From Cloeon dipterum (taxonomy: Eukaryota; Arthropoda; Insecta; Ephemeroptera; Baetidae), in NCBI RefSeq assembly GCF_949628265.1, contig NC_088786.1:39949681-40013680 (forward strand): a stretch of DNA of 64,000 nt, in the 5' to 3' direction. Shown piece after piece: positions 22,577-33,378 of the stretch (positions within the stretch are counted from its first letter, which is position 1; each line of letters begins with the position of its first letter). The notes below the pieces were generated by a model. It had not been told where the DNA came from and did no database searches. It saw nothing but the letters and a program-made list of their open reading frames with translations. The position numbers and the translations under genes are program-made.

Positions 22577-24080
22577 TTAATCGAAAATTGTTCTGAAGTT
22601 GCGCCAACTGAGGCAGGTACACGAGGCTTCCTTCTCTCTTTCACGCCTCATCTCTGTGGACAAATATGAACTAATTTAATTACAAATTCAGAGTTATCTT
22701 CATTTTAGTCATTCGTACCTTCCCGCAAGTTCTCCAGAACGATGACATTTTTCGCCAACTCCCGCACAGAATTAGTTATCAAACGATGTCGTTGTCGTTG
22801 ACGCATGTCAAAAACAACGCTGTTGATTAGCTTGTCGTGATGGAGCTGTAAAATAAATCCAAAATTTGTTATGAGGAAATTTCCAGAAAAAATAAATCGT
22901 CTTTGACGAAGTTTCTTAGCACACTAATCGATTCTTTGGGGTTGAATTACGTAAAGTAAATATTTTTGCCAACCAAAATGTTCAGCGTGACGTGCGAGCT
23001 TATTTCCCGCCAAAACAATATGAACGTATAAGTGAGAAGTGCGCATGCGTATGAGCTGGGTGGATGGGACAAAGAAGTCTTTCAGACAGGCGGTCTCTCT
23101 GCAAGTGCTCAAACCAGCTCTCACGCATGCGCACTTGTCGCATTCATATTGTTTTGGCGGGGAAAAAGTCCACACATCGCGCTGCACTTTTTGGAGGCCT
23201 AATTCGACCCTCAGGAATCGATTGGTGAGCTCAGAAACTACGTTAAACACGGTCTTTAATCAGAAGAATAAATTATCCATACCTTTAGTGACGTCAACTC
23301 ATCGTTGATGCCATAGCCCATCAAAATGGTGTCTTCTTTAATGAATTTTAGCAAGTCGTTTTGGACCTCTTTCAATGATTTGCAAGGCCCGTTCTCCATA
23401 GTTTCTTCAGTGATTCCACTATGTTCTGTTTCGTAGTCGATGATGAAGCCCTCCGGCTTGACGAGCGACTCGTAGACGACTTTACCTTCCTCGTCCAATA
23501 AGGTGACTTGGCAACACTCGTACCCGTTTACAGTTGCGCACATTTCGCAATCCAGCGCGAAAACCACTTTGTTCGACTCACTGCTGCTTGCACTGGACAC
23601 GATTCCATTCTTAAAGAAGTCGGGATCATCAGAAATGTGGTAGTTGTGCGTTTTGCAAGGTTTGATTTTGCGGCCGATGTACGTGTAGCCATTGCAGCAG
23701 GTGTAATAGTATTCATCAGGGAATTTGTTGTATATAACGCTGCTGGTGTGAAATTCACACAAATTGTATTTGTCGAGGGGTTTCGGGACGCCGTTCGAGT
23801 CCTTTTCCACTTTATATCCGATTTTGCAGCGTTCGCACACGCGGTTCTCTGCCGTGTTACGAGAATTATGATCAAATCTGCTGTAATATTCGTCAAGTTG
23901 CTTTTTGCTCTTGATGTGAGGTTGGAGCTTGCTGTAAATCGATACTGAAACAAATTTAAAATAGTTTTTAAGGAAAAATAGGATTGTATTTAAATTTAGA
24001 AAAACGAACTTGTATAAATTCAGAGAGCTATAAAGATGATAGTTACTTTGTTGCAGTGACTCGATTTGTTCTGTAGCCAT
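22577..24080 (-). CDS. REXO1-like protein R3 (299 aa), full reading frame, partly altered catalytic site
   Basis: Exons are 24080-24047, 23944-23283, 22845-22719 and 22653-22577 (34, 662, 127 and 77 nt; 900 nt). The start MATEQIESLQQ joins SIYSKLQPHIKSKKQ. The Cys/His region (CERCKIGY..LCEFH..CC) is present. The first motif is normal (ALDCEMC). The second has GINDEL in place of xNDL (D to E), and the last exon reads REREKEAS where the active paralogue R4 has HDSAEDA, so both His and Asp are replaced. Exon 3 has LINSVV in place of LVDTVI. No stop or frameshift. Intron 2 holds a family 1 MITE. Possible pseudoenzyme. Confidence 0.75.
22897..23256. mobile_element. Foldback MITE, family 1 (intron 2 of R3)
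   Basis: GTCTTTGACGAAGTTTCTTA / CAGAAACTACGTTAAACAC and CCGCCAAAACAATATGAACG / CATTCATATTGTTTTGGCGG arms, inserted at the same intron position as in R1 and R2. Confidence 0.85.
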
Positions 24081-24245
24081 TGTAAATTCTTGATGAGGAC
24101 GTTTAAAAGCTGGAATATATAGTAGTAGTCACTTGGAGCAGTGATAGAACAAAACTGATGATTAATTTGCGTCTGTCTTTAACTTAAAACGACTTTGATG
24201 GTGTTTTTGAAAGACTTGTTGTTGCCTTTTATAATTATCTATATA
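24081..24245 (-). promoter_or_regulatory. Promoter of R3 (shared REXO1-like promoter)
   Basis: On the minus strand: GGCAACAACAAGTCTTTCAA, then TCATCAGTTTTGTTCTATCA and CTTTTAAACGTCCTCATCA before the ATG. The last block is also present in R4. Confidence 0.5.
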
Positions 24246-24499
24246 CTGTTTAACAAAACGTTCTTCGAATTATTTTAAATTTTAACTCATCACATTAATT
24301 AACCAAATTTGTGAAGAATTTGTGAAGAAACGACCATTAAATTGATTGCTTTTTTTACAAGAATCATTATCATGTCGATTGATAAGAAATTCAATTTTGA
24401 AATATCGATGTTTTTCATAATATGCCATAAGTGAGTAATAATATGTCTTAACTCATTAACAATTAACGCAGATTGTCCTTGTAAAATTACGTAAGCACA

Positions 24500-24830
24500 C
24501 TCTCTGGATGAAAGAAATGTGTGAACGAATTGTAAGCGGACGCGATTATACAGATGATCACAACAAAAATGAGAAAGCTTTTTTATTTCTCATAAGATGT
24601 GGATAGAATAAAACGAATTTAATTCAAGTTATTAGGCTTCTATACGGGCTTTTATTTGACCAGTTTATTTTTTACGTACCAACAACTGTCGTCCAAATTT
24701 AAATAATTGGGAATGAATTATCTTCAACGTCATATTTTTCGCAATTCTTTTCTAAATATTACATAAGAATTCTGTTCACGCTAGTCAGAAGTATGGATAA
24801 TTTATGTATTTGTCGAGGTATATGAAAAAA
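24500..24830 (-). repeat. 3' flanking unit of zinc-finger copy F
   Basis: AAGTTATTAGGCTTCTATACG, CCAACAACTGTCGTCC and GTCAGAAGTATGGATAATTT in the order seen in the other copies. Between 24246 and 24500 the sequence is AT-rich and featureless. Confidence 0.5.
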
Positions 24831-24869
24831 GTCTATAATGCTAATACAAAGAAAACGTTATACTTCAAG

Positions 24870-26337
24870 TCAATCACTCTGCTGTCGGAACACGACATCT
24901 TCCATACCGGATGTGCAAATAAAATGAACCAAGGCTCATTTCTCTACAACATTTGGGACATTTTTTCATTTGTGACAACACTTGACATGCCTTTTCAATT
25001 CTGCCTCTGAAGCAAACATCTTGCCACATTTCTGCTGTCCACATCTGATTTTCTTCTCCAAATGCTTCACTCGAACATGTTTATTCAAGTCACCCTTCAA
25101 CTCAGTCGAGTAATGGCAAAATTGACAGCAGAATCGCTTCCGTTCCTGATGCTCCTGTTGCTCGTGCTTGATTCTCTTTTGAACTGAGGTGAAATATTCC
25201 TTGCAAACACGATCAGTGGCGGTGCACTTTTCCAGCTTTCCATTGTGCTTGTACCTGGAGTGATCGCAAATTTGGATATAAACCTTGTTGCATTCGCAGC
25301 ATTTGCCTCTTTTGTCTTGTTTTTTAATATTGTTTGATCCAGTTTTAGAAGGAGCAGAACATTTTCTCTCTTCTTCCACCTCTTGGTTTTCCTTCTTCGC
25401 AAGACCGTTGTTTTCCTCTCTGTTATCACCTGATGAAGGTCCTGGAGAGGGATCCGAATGCTTGAGTTGAACATGTCTTGCTAAGTTTGTCTTGAGCTCT
25501 GTCGAGTAATGGCAAAGTTGGCAGCGGAATTTCCGTCTTTCAAGATGCTCTTGTTGTTCGTGCTCAATTCTCTTTTGAACTGAGGCGAAATATTTCTTGC
25601 AGTCACGAGAGGCGGTGCACTTTTCCAACTTTCCATTGTGCTTCTTCTTGTTGTGATCGGAAGTATTGAGAAACACTTTGTTGCATACGCAGCATTTGCC
25701 TCTATAGTATTCTCTTTTAATGTTGTTTGATGTAGTTTAAGAAGGACCAGATGATTTCCGTTTTAATTCTGATTCTTGAAATTCCTCCTTTCCACCATCA
25801 TTGTTTTCATTCAAATTCAAGTCTTTGTTTTCTCCTGATGAAGGTTCCAGAGTGGGATCTTGCTCATTGTTCATTGTTTTAACACACTGAATTTGGAATG
25901 CTTCCTCAATATCCTGGAATTGGTTAATTTCTTGGAAGAGTTCCTTTTGATCAATCTCCTCTAAAATCAGCATTCCACCATCAATTTCGGCCTCAGAGCT
26001 TTCATCCAATTAGATATTTAGAAATACTTTTCACAAAAAATCTCACCTCTCTTTTCTTTGTGGAATAGGAGCATACTCACTGCTTGTTATATCAATTTCC
26101 GACCTTGGAATTTCGAGTCGTTGCTCGAATTCCAGGAATTCCATAATGTCCTGCCAGAGAGATCTTCATTTTTATCTCCTTCTTGCATTAATCCCTCTGT
26201 TTCGGTGTCAGGGCTACAATCAAGTAGAAAATATACAAAATTTCAATTTGAAATAATCAAATATATGTTTTTTACCTGTTTACTTCCATTGAAATGGGGG
26301 AAAACGCTTCGCCGGACGTTTCTTTGTCGAGAGACAT
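24870..26337 (-). pseudogene. Zinc-finger family copy F, multiply broken
   Basis: Exon 1 (26337-26276) is intact. Exon 2 (26213-26047) is 167 nt instead of 168: a 3-nt loss and a 2-nt gain (CTCTCTGGCAGG for CTCTCGCAGG) shift the frame into a TAA. Exon 3 starts at 25998; a nonsense codon (TAA, where relatives have AAA in APSKTGSN) stops it at 25737. The downstream part stays in the same frame through a duplicated linker plus finger block until one A is lost near 24968 (CACAAATG for CACAAAATG), giving a stop before the last finger. Finger relics continue to about 24880. Six C2H2 units remain recognisable besides the fourth-type finger. Confidence 0.85.
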
Positions 26338-26997
26338 TATTCAGCAGAAAGAATTCTATCCCCAAACTCGAACAATAAAGACAGGAGAGATCATCGTAAT
26401 GAGGAAAACGAGTGAGCGTCGTCTGGAATGCAAAATATTCACAGTATTTTTCTTTCGTTTCAATAATTTATAAACAAATCTGGTAGAAAAATAGACACTC
26501 AAAGGGGCCTCTGTCAAAGGAAAAGTATTCGATCTAGAGATATTTAAAAAAAATTAGCAATCATGCTGGGAACATAGATGAAAGATTGTTAATATACAAA
26601 ATATTTGCAAGGATAAAAATGATTGTTAGCTAAAAATTACTTAACTCTCAGTTTTTGTCTGGATTAAAATACAACGAGGAGTAATCGAAAATTGAAATCA
26701 ACACGCAACAATCAGAAGACCTTTATGGGCTTAACACAAAATAATTTTCAAGATTTAATCACCATTGACAGAAGTCCTAAATTAATTCACAAAAGATTAT
26801 TATAAAAAATTCCACAATATCCCAACGAAGAGACTCACAATAATAAGCTAATTTACTCGTTATTATTACAAATATGTAGTGTCTCTGCTGATACAAATAT
26901 TTTGAAACAAATAAAATAACACAATTTCTTCACCCATAACCGGAAAAACAAAATGGAAAAAAATTGGGGAGAGAGTTAAATGGAAAAAAATAAGTAC

Positions 26998-27260
26998 TCG
27001 TTCTCGCATAAGCTTTTTCTGCCCCTTCAGCTTCAGCGATCGTGTTGAATACGTCCACACCTTCCTCTCTCTTGGACGACTGCGTATTCTGAGCAGAATT
27101 CGAGATGACAAACGGTATATCTATTTTTTCCTCTCTAGAATTTTTTTTGTCGAATAAATTTTTCACTCTCTAAAAATAGCTCAAATAAAGGAAGGGTGGA
27201 ATTTATGACCTAGGGGGAATTTGGTGAACGGGAACTTATCACGAAGCGGGTTTTCTTTTG
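26998..27260 (-). promoter_or_regulatory. Conserved 5' block of zinc-finger copy F
   Basis: GAATTCTGCTCAGAATACGC, CAAGAGAGAGGAAGGTGTGG, GAAGGGGCAGAAAAAGC and end GAGAACGA|GTACTT. Very similar to the block of copy G at 32005, which shows that F and G are the closest pair. Confidence 0.5.
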
Positions 27261-27394
27261 TTACACGAATCGTTGGCGAACTCATTATCAGACAATGCGA
27301 TTTTATGAATTGCATATAATATATTATATGCCTCTTAGAAAATTTCAAACTTTTTAAGCAAAATGCTAACAAATTTTTATAGAAATTTAAGCAA

Positions 27395-27850
27395 TGTGGA
27401 GATGAAAGGGGATGGGGATAAGCATCCCTAAACCATTTAGCTGTTCAGGAGAGGTCGAAGTGAGTCAAATGGTGGGTATTTTATGCAATTCTGATGGTTA
27501 GAATCCGAGATTTGGAGTTGGCAATAATTCCAAAAACATGAAAATCATGAAAACAATTCGACTTTTTCGTATTTTGCAAACTCCAAATCTCGGGTTGTAT
27601 ATAACCTTCAGAATTACAAAAACTACCCACCATTAGAATTATCTCAACCTACCCTAAATAACTCTAAGGATTAAGGAGTGCTAACCCTCCACCCCTTTCA
27701 ACCCCCTCGCAAAAATCATAGCAAAAAAATGTACTTAGAAGCATTCTTCCGCGGGATTTAAAATATTTTAGCAATTATTGTATCGGAGTAGGCAACTCCT
27801 AAACCCATTAGCTGGTAAGGGGAGGTCAAGATGAATCTAACGGCAGGTAA
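27395..27850. repeat. Inverted-repeat element, family 2
   Basis: GATGAAAGGGGATGGGG, TTCAGGAGAGGTCGAAGTGAG, AATTCTGATGGTTAGAATCC, and the opposing CTCCAAATCTCGGGTTG, CAACCTACCCTAAATAACTC and ACCCCTTTCAACCCCC. A second partial arm follows to about 27880. Confidence 0.55.
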
Positions 27851-28109
27851 TTCTCGCAATTCAGATGGTTAGAACCCGATATTAATAATAATGGAAAGCA
27901 TTTTTCTGTCAGAGCACAAGTCCAAAATAATATTTTCAAACTTCGCATTGAATAATAAAATGAAAGGGCAACAACAAGCCTTATTAAAAGCTCCCCTAGA
28001 AATGTAATATAGTCAAAATGACCATTATAAAGAAAAGCTTTGGTCATTTTTGTTCCATCTCACCAAGAATCTAGTTTATTATTTCATATTTTAATCGTCC
28101 TCGTCAATT

Positions 28110-28601
28110 ATGGCTCCAACTAATAAAATCGACTTGATTCAACAAAAAAGTATAAATGAAATTTAATTTTTGGATACTGCCTTAAATAAATTCAAATCGT
28201 AATATTTTTTCGTATATTATATTTTAATTGATCTCAATTTTTCATTAAAAACAATTAAATTTGTTTCAGGACAATGCAAGGTCAAGAATGTAATTAACGA
28301 GAGGAGAGAAACAGTTTTTAAAAATGGAAAAATGCAGACAAAGATTATTCAAACACGGCGAACGACCTCAAGCGATGGATCTGAAAAGATTGAGACGAAA
28401 TATGTTACAGGCAACTCGACGAAAATAATTAGTGTCAATTCGTGCGGAACAGGATCTGTTACAACAGCAGTGACGACGATTAATGCATCTTCTTCGACTG
28501 GGTGGTTGAACCGATTCATGAATTCAATATGTTGTTTATTCTGCCCGTGTGTGTATATCCAACATTCTTCAACAGCTGTGAGTTCGTGTGAAGTAGGGTG
28601 A
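28110..28601 (+). CDS. Chimeric gene: REXO1-like first exon joined to an unrelated second exon (123 aa)
   Basis: The shared promoter (AACAACAAGCCTTATT at 27970; GGTCATTTTTGTTCCATCTC) and first exon 28110-28149 (MAPTNKIDLIQQK) match the REXO1-like copies. The second exon opens at the expected acceptor (TTGTTTCAG|GACAATG, 28270) and continues in phase to a TGA at 28601. It does not resemble the exonuclease: it is Thr/Ser-rich (QTRRTTSSDGSEKIETK, SVTTAVTTINASSSTGW) and ends with a Cys cluster (CCLFCPC). Immediately after it, 28645-28705 is a decayed REXO1-like fragment (RVSVVDDEDNNVVYET). I do not recognise the second exon. It could be a genuine new gene or a chance open frame. Confidence 0.4.
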
Positions 28602-28633
28602 TGCGAATAATGCAGTGTATAATTTAACAGTTC

Positions 28634-28720
28634 ATGCGCTTACGAGTCTCCGTAGTTGACGATGAAGACAATAATGTCGTCTACGAGACGCTCGGAGGAC
28701 ATGATTTAAAATCGATCAAA
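28634..28720 (+). pseudogene. Relic of REXO1-like exon 2
   Basis: RLRVSVVDDEDNNVVYETLGG aligns to the CCRVTVVDERNVVVYESLVK segment of R4. The flanking parts of the exon are missing. From 28721 to 29610 I see only AT-rich sequence without a supported gene. Confidence 0.6.
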
Positions 28721-29619
28721 TTTTACGATGTTTTTTATTTTTGGCACGTAATTATTTTGTTTGTTTATTCTCACCATAAAAATTGTACGTACTTGTTAAA
28801 AGTAAGTTTTGTCAAAAATTACAAAATAAAATTTCATCGCAGACACCGCCAAGTTTAAAATTGAAAATGGACGTCAACTGGTTGGGTGTTTATCATGATT
28901 GACGAGGAATTGAATTTTTAAAAATCAATATTTTTCCTAATATGTCATTAGTGATCAGCAATACATGTGTTATTTTTATTAAAAATTAAAAACAACACAT
29001 TTTGACTATAAAATTTTGTAAATAAGGTGATCAATATTTTCAAAAACTTGCATTAATTAATTAAAAACTTTACATAATTTTAAATAGATCCAGCTAATAC
29101 AATACTTCAAAACGTGTGATTTTTTTATTTATTGTATTAAATATCGCACTATTTTGAGTGGAAAATAAATAAGAAATAAATCATAGAGAGGAGAGATTTA
29201 TATGCAAACAATTAAGAACAGAATATCAATTAATGCACAGAATATCTGACATTGCAATCGTTCTACATTGTTTTCATTTCCTCGTTTAGCTTTGTTGCCG
29301 ATTGTACTAGCTGGTACATAGAAACTTAAATTTCTTGTCAAATTCAACGAACCAATATTACACGCTAATTTATGTTTTCTAGTGTATGATTTTTATCGTT
29401 TTTACGAAAGTACTGATTCATCTTTCTCTCTCTAAAAACATCCATATATATTTAATGTATTTATTTTATTTGACTTAAAATTTCGTTTATTTCGCTGTTC
29501 CTATATACGCAAAAGGATAGCAGAGATTGTACAATCCGACAATTTAATTAATTGTTACCCTTCAATGTAACTCTTTTATGGAGGGTTTCAGGGATTTTTG
29601 GCTAAATTGTCAAAGCTAC

Positions 29620-30090
29620 CAATGTTTAGAACAGAGAGGTACTAACGAAGAAGCAATTATTTCTTTTTCGCAGTCGTAAACTAGAGATGCGATCAGTGAA
29701 CAAAAAAGATTCCTTTATGATTCTGAATTGCATAGCTGGCGCAAAATTTTGTATGCATTCCGTCTGGATGAAACAAAAATTAGTGAAATCGAAGCAGTGG
29801 CGATCGGAGCACAACGAAAAAGCTTTTAATTCTCATATATTTATCAGTGTTGTGTGGGTTCAATAAAAAACAATTTTGTTTCAAGTTATTGGGCTTCTTG
29901 GCGGGCTTCTATATTTGATAAGATTATTTGTTTTACAGACCAACCAACCATCGTCAAATGTTAAATTTTTTTCTTCCACATAGAAATTATTCGGTAATGA
30001 TTGTCCATATGACGTACATGATTTACGAATTTTTACGAAATATTGCATCAGCATTGTTGCAATATAGTCAGAAGTAGAGGATTAATATGT
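29620..30090 (-). repeat. 3' flanking unit of zinc-finger copy G
   Basis: AGGTACTAACGAAGAAGCAA, GTCGTAAACTAGAGATGCGATC, CAAGTTATTGGGCTTCTTGG and GTCAGAAGTAGAGGATTAAT match the flanks of copies B, C and H. Confidence 0.55.
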
Positions 30091-30151
30091 ATCGAAGCTA
30101 TGAGCTTATATTTCTAAATTACACTAACACTACGAATATGTTGTACTAAGT

Positions 30152-31227
30152 CTATCCCTCTGCAACTTTTCCAGGACATCTTCCATACCGGTTGTGCGCA
30201 TACATTGAAGCACGGCTCGTTTCTCTACCACATATAGGACATTTTTCCTTTTTGTGACACATCTTGACATGTTTGTTCAAATCTGCCTCTGAAGCAAACA
30301 TCTTGCCACACTTCTGCTGTCCACATTTGATTTTCTTTTCCGTGTGCTTCCGTCGAACATGTCTTTTCAAGTCTCTTGTCTTCTCTGAAGAGTAATGGCA
30401 AAGTTGGCAGCAGAATCCCTTTCGTTCCTGATGCTCCTGTTGCTCGTGCTTGATTCTCTTTTGAACAGAGGCGAAATATATCTTGCAACCGGAGGTGGTG
30501 CATTTTTCCAACTTTCCATCATGCTTATTCCTGGAATGCATGAATAAATTGCTATACACCTTGTTGCATTCGCAGCATTTGCCTCTTTTGTCTTGTTTTT
30601 TAATGTTGTTTGATCCAGTTTTAGAGGGAGCAGAAGATTTCCGTTTTAATTCTGTTTCTTGAAATTCCTCCTTTCCACGATTGTTGTTTTCCTTCAAGTT
30701 CAAGTCTTTGTTTTCTCCTGATGAAGGTTCCGGAGGGGGATCTTGCTAATTTTTCATTGTTTCAGTGCTTTGAATTTGGAGCTCATCCTCATCGAATTCC
30801 AGGAATTGGTTGATTTCAGGAAAAAGTTCATTGTGATCAAGTTCGTTCAGCAACAGCAAACCATCATCCATTTCTGCCTCAGAGCTGATATCAAAAAATA
30901 CAATAATAAATACTTTTCACAGTATAAATCAATCACCTCTCTTTTTCTAGTGGAAATATTAAATCAAGCTCTCTGCTTGCAACATCAATTTCCGCCCATG
31001 GAATTTCGAGTCCTGGCTCCAATTCCAGGAATTCCATTAATTCCTTTGAGAGATCTTCATTTTGATCTCCTCCTTCTTGCCTAAATCCCTCTGTTCCGGC
31101 CTCAGGGCTACAATCAAGTAGAAAATAAACAAAATTTCAATTTGAATCAAATATAATTTTTTTACCTGTTTACTACCATTGAAATGGGGGAAAACGCTTT
31201 GCCGGACGCTTCTTTGTCGAGAGACAT
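30152..31227 (-). pseudogene. Zinc-finger family copy G, one nonsense codon
   Basis: Exons are 31227-31166, 31107-30937 (171 nt, one codon longer than usual) and 30884-30152, with correct borders and phases. Exon 3 has a single in-frame TAG at 30748-30746, where relatives have GAG (..TMKN-stop-QDP.. versus TMNNEQDP). The rest of the frame, with all five fingers ending CPICGRET and RCPGKVAEG, is undamaged. This looks like a very recent inactivation. Translation could restart at the Met in MNLKENNNRGKEE and give a 183-residue product with all fingers but no acidic repeats. Confidence 0.75.
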
Positions 31228-32004
31228 TATTCAGCAGAAAGAATTCTATCCCCAAACTCGAACAATAAAGACAGGAGAGATCATCGTATTGAGGAAATCG
31301 AGTGAGCGTCGTCTGGAATGCAAAATATTCACGGTATTTTTCTTTGGTTTCAATAATTTATAAAAAAAAAATTGGTAGAAAAATAAACATTCAGAAGCCT
31401 CTGTCAAAGGTAAAAGTATTCTAGAGATATATATTTTAAAAAATTGCATTCATGCCGAGGACATAAATATATATGAAAGATTGTTAATATACAAAATATT
31501 TGCAAGGATAAAAACGATTGTTGGCTTATAATATGCACGCAAAATTGCATCTAAATAATTACTTAACTCTCAATAGTTGCCTGGATAAAATACAACGAGG
31601 AATATTCGAAAGTTGAGATCTCAACACGCTGATGAAAAAATTGAAATGAAAGACTACGCATCGGAACATGTCTTAAAATTTAAAAAAATTCAACAATCAG
31701 GACACTTCTATGGCTTACCACAAAATAATTATAAAAGAATTATCCGCCATTAACAGTAATAGTCTTAACTATATTCAATATTCGTCCTATATTAATTTGC
31801 AAAATATTATAAAAAAAATTCCACAATATCCGGCGAAGAGACTCACAATAAGCTGATTTACTCGTTATTATTACAAATATGTAGTGTCACTGCTGCTACA
31901 AATATTTTGAAACAAATAAAATAACACAATTTCTTCACCCATAACCGGAAAAACAAAATGGAAAAAAATTGGGGAGAGAGTTAAATGGAAAAAAATAAGT
32001 ATAC

Positions 32005-32280
32005 TCGCTCTCGCACAAGCTTTTTCTGCCCCTTCAGCTTCAGTGATCGTGTTGAATACGTCCACACCTGATCCTCTCTCTTGGACGACTGTGTATGCTG
32101 AGCAGAATTCGAGATGACAAACGAAATTTATACATTATTTTTTCGTCTCTGGAATTTGTTTTTGATGTTGTAAGAAATTTTTCACACAAAATTTTGAAAG
32201 GATGAAATTTATGGCCTAGGTGGTATTTCGTGAGAGACAACATTTCACGAATCGTTTTGTTCTTTCTGTTGCAGGAATTC
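32005..32280 (-). promoter_or_regulatory. Conserved 5' block of zinc-finger copy G
   Basis: GAATTCTGCTCAGCATACAC, CAAGAGAGAGGATCAGGTGTGG, GAAGGGGCAGAAAAAGC and end GCGAGAGCGA|GTATAC. Nearly identical to 26998-27260. Confidence 0.5.
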
Positions 32281-32439
32281 TCTCTCTTTTGAATTGTGTC
32301 TCGTCCAACAATGTGATTTGTTTCTTTTGTGAATTGTGTGTTGCTGAATGGTCATTGTTTGACAGAATCGGGGTATCGATCTCCCTACAAACTAAAGCTT
32401 AAACCTTTTTATAAATTAATAAAATATCGCGTTTTTTAA

Positions 32440-32720
32440 ACTTTGCTGCTCTATATCTGGGGTTCTAAGCATCTCAATTGCAATAAATAACCACCATTTA
32501 GACTCGTCTCAACCTTCTTTGAGTAGCTAAAGGGTTTAGGGGTGTTTGCTTTCCACACCTAAGTTGGCAAACAGCTTTAAAGATGCAACGCAGTGAGCGG
32601 CGCCAGGATCGATAGTCACTTTTTTTGAGGGGTGAAGGGTGAATAGGGTTGGATTTGTGCACCCCCTGAAACCTTTTTCTGCACAAAGAATGTCGAAACG
32701 AGTCCAACGGTTGGAAGTTT
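32440..32720. repeat. Degenerate inverted-repeat element, family 2
   Basis: GTTCTAAGCATCTCAATTGC, GACTCGTCTCAACC and AGCTAAAGGGTTTAGGGGTG correspond to the right arm of the 10200 element, followed by unrelated sequence. From 32721 to 33200 nothing is recognised. Confidence 0.4.
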
Positions 32721-33204
32721 GTGCAATTCTGACAGGCAGAGCTGCAAAAATAACGAAAATTGAAAATTCCTATTTTATTTAGAATTTTTATGTGTTTTTT
32801 GAACATCCAACCTTTGTGTTTTAATCAATGATGCTGTTTGATACAGAGAATAGCTCGTCTCTGAATTTTATTTCAACAAAATTATTTAAATTTAAATTTG
32901 ATTTTAATAAATTTTGTGTTTTCATTATTTTGTTATTGATAGAAAGTTGTTATTTACATTTATGTCGAATATAAAAACATGCTATTTCATGTCACACGTA
33001 AATACGTAACAAAAAAGTAAAATACAAAAGGGGAAATTTCATTACTGTGGCTTTTTAGTGCGGCGCGTCGTGAGATTGCTTTTTAGTTTTTAATCGTTTT
33101 TGCAGTTTTTCTGCTGCCATTGTTTGCGATTTCATGCAGGGATTTATTCATGTCTACAGAAAGTTAAAATTATGGAGTGTTATTTGTTGTCAGTTTATTA
33201 TGTT

Positions 33205-33378
33205 AGTCAAAAACAATAAAATTTACAAACATCGCATTAAATAATAAAATATAAAAACGCAACAACAAATCTTTCCAAAACACCACCGCAGATATAAATA
33301 CAATGACGAAATTAAAGCTTTGGTCAGTTTGGTTTTATCGCTCCAAGTGGCTTTTAAACGTCCTCGTCAGGAATTGAA
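33205..33378 (+). promoter_or_regulatory. Promoter of R4 with TATA-like and initiator-like motifs
   Basis: AACAACAAATCTTTCCAAAA, then AGATATAAATACAA (TATA-like, about 33288) and, about 30 nt on, GGTCAGTTTGGTTTTATCGC (initiator-like). CTTTTAAACGTCCTCGTCA precedes the ATG. The same order is seen in the other REXO1-like copies, though the TATA-like motif is clearest here. Confidence 0.55.

Noticed and set aside
29150-29600. Possible coding sequence between the chimera and zinc-finger copy G
   Set aside because: AT-rich with stops in all frames and no resemblance to either family.
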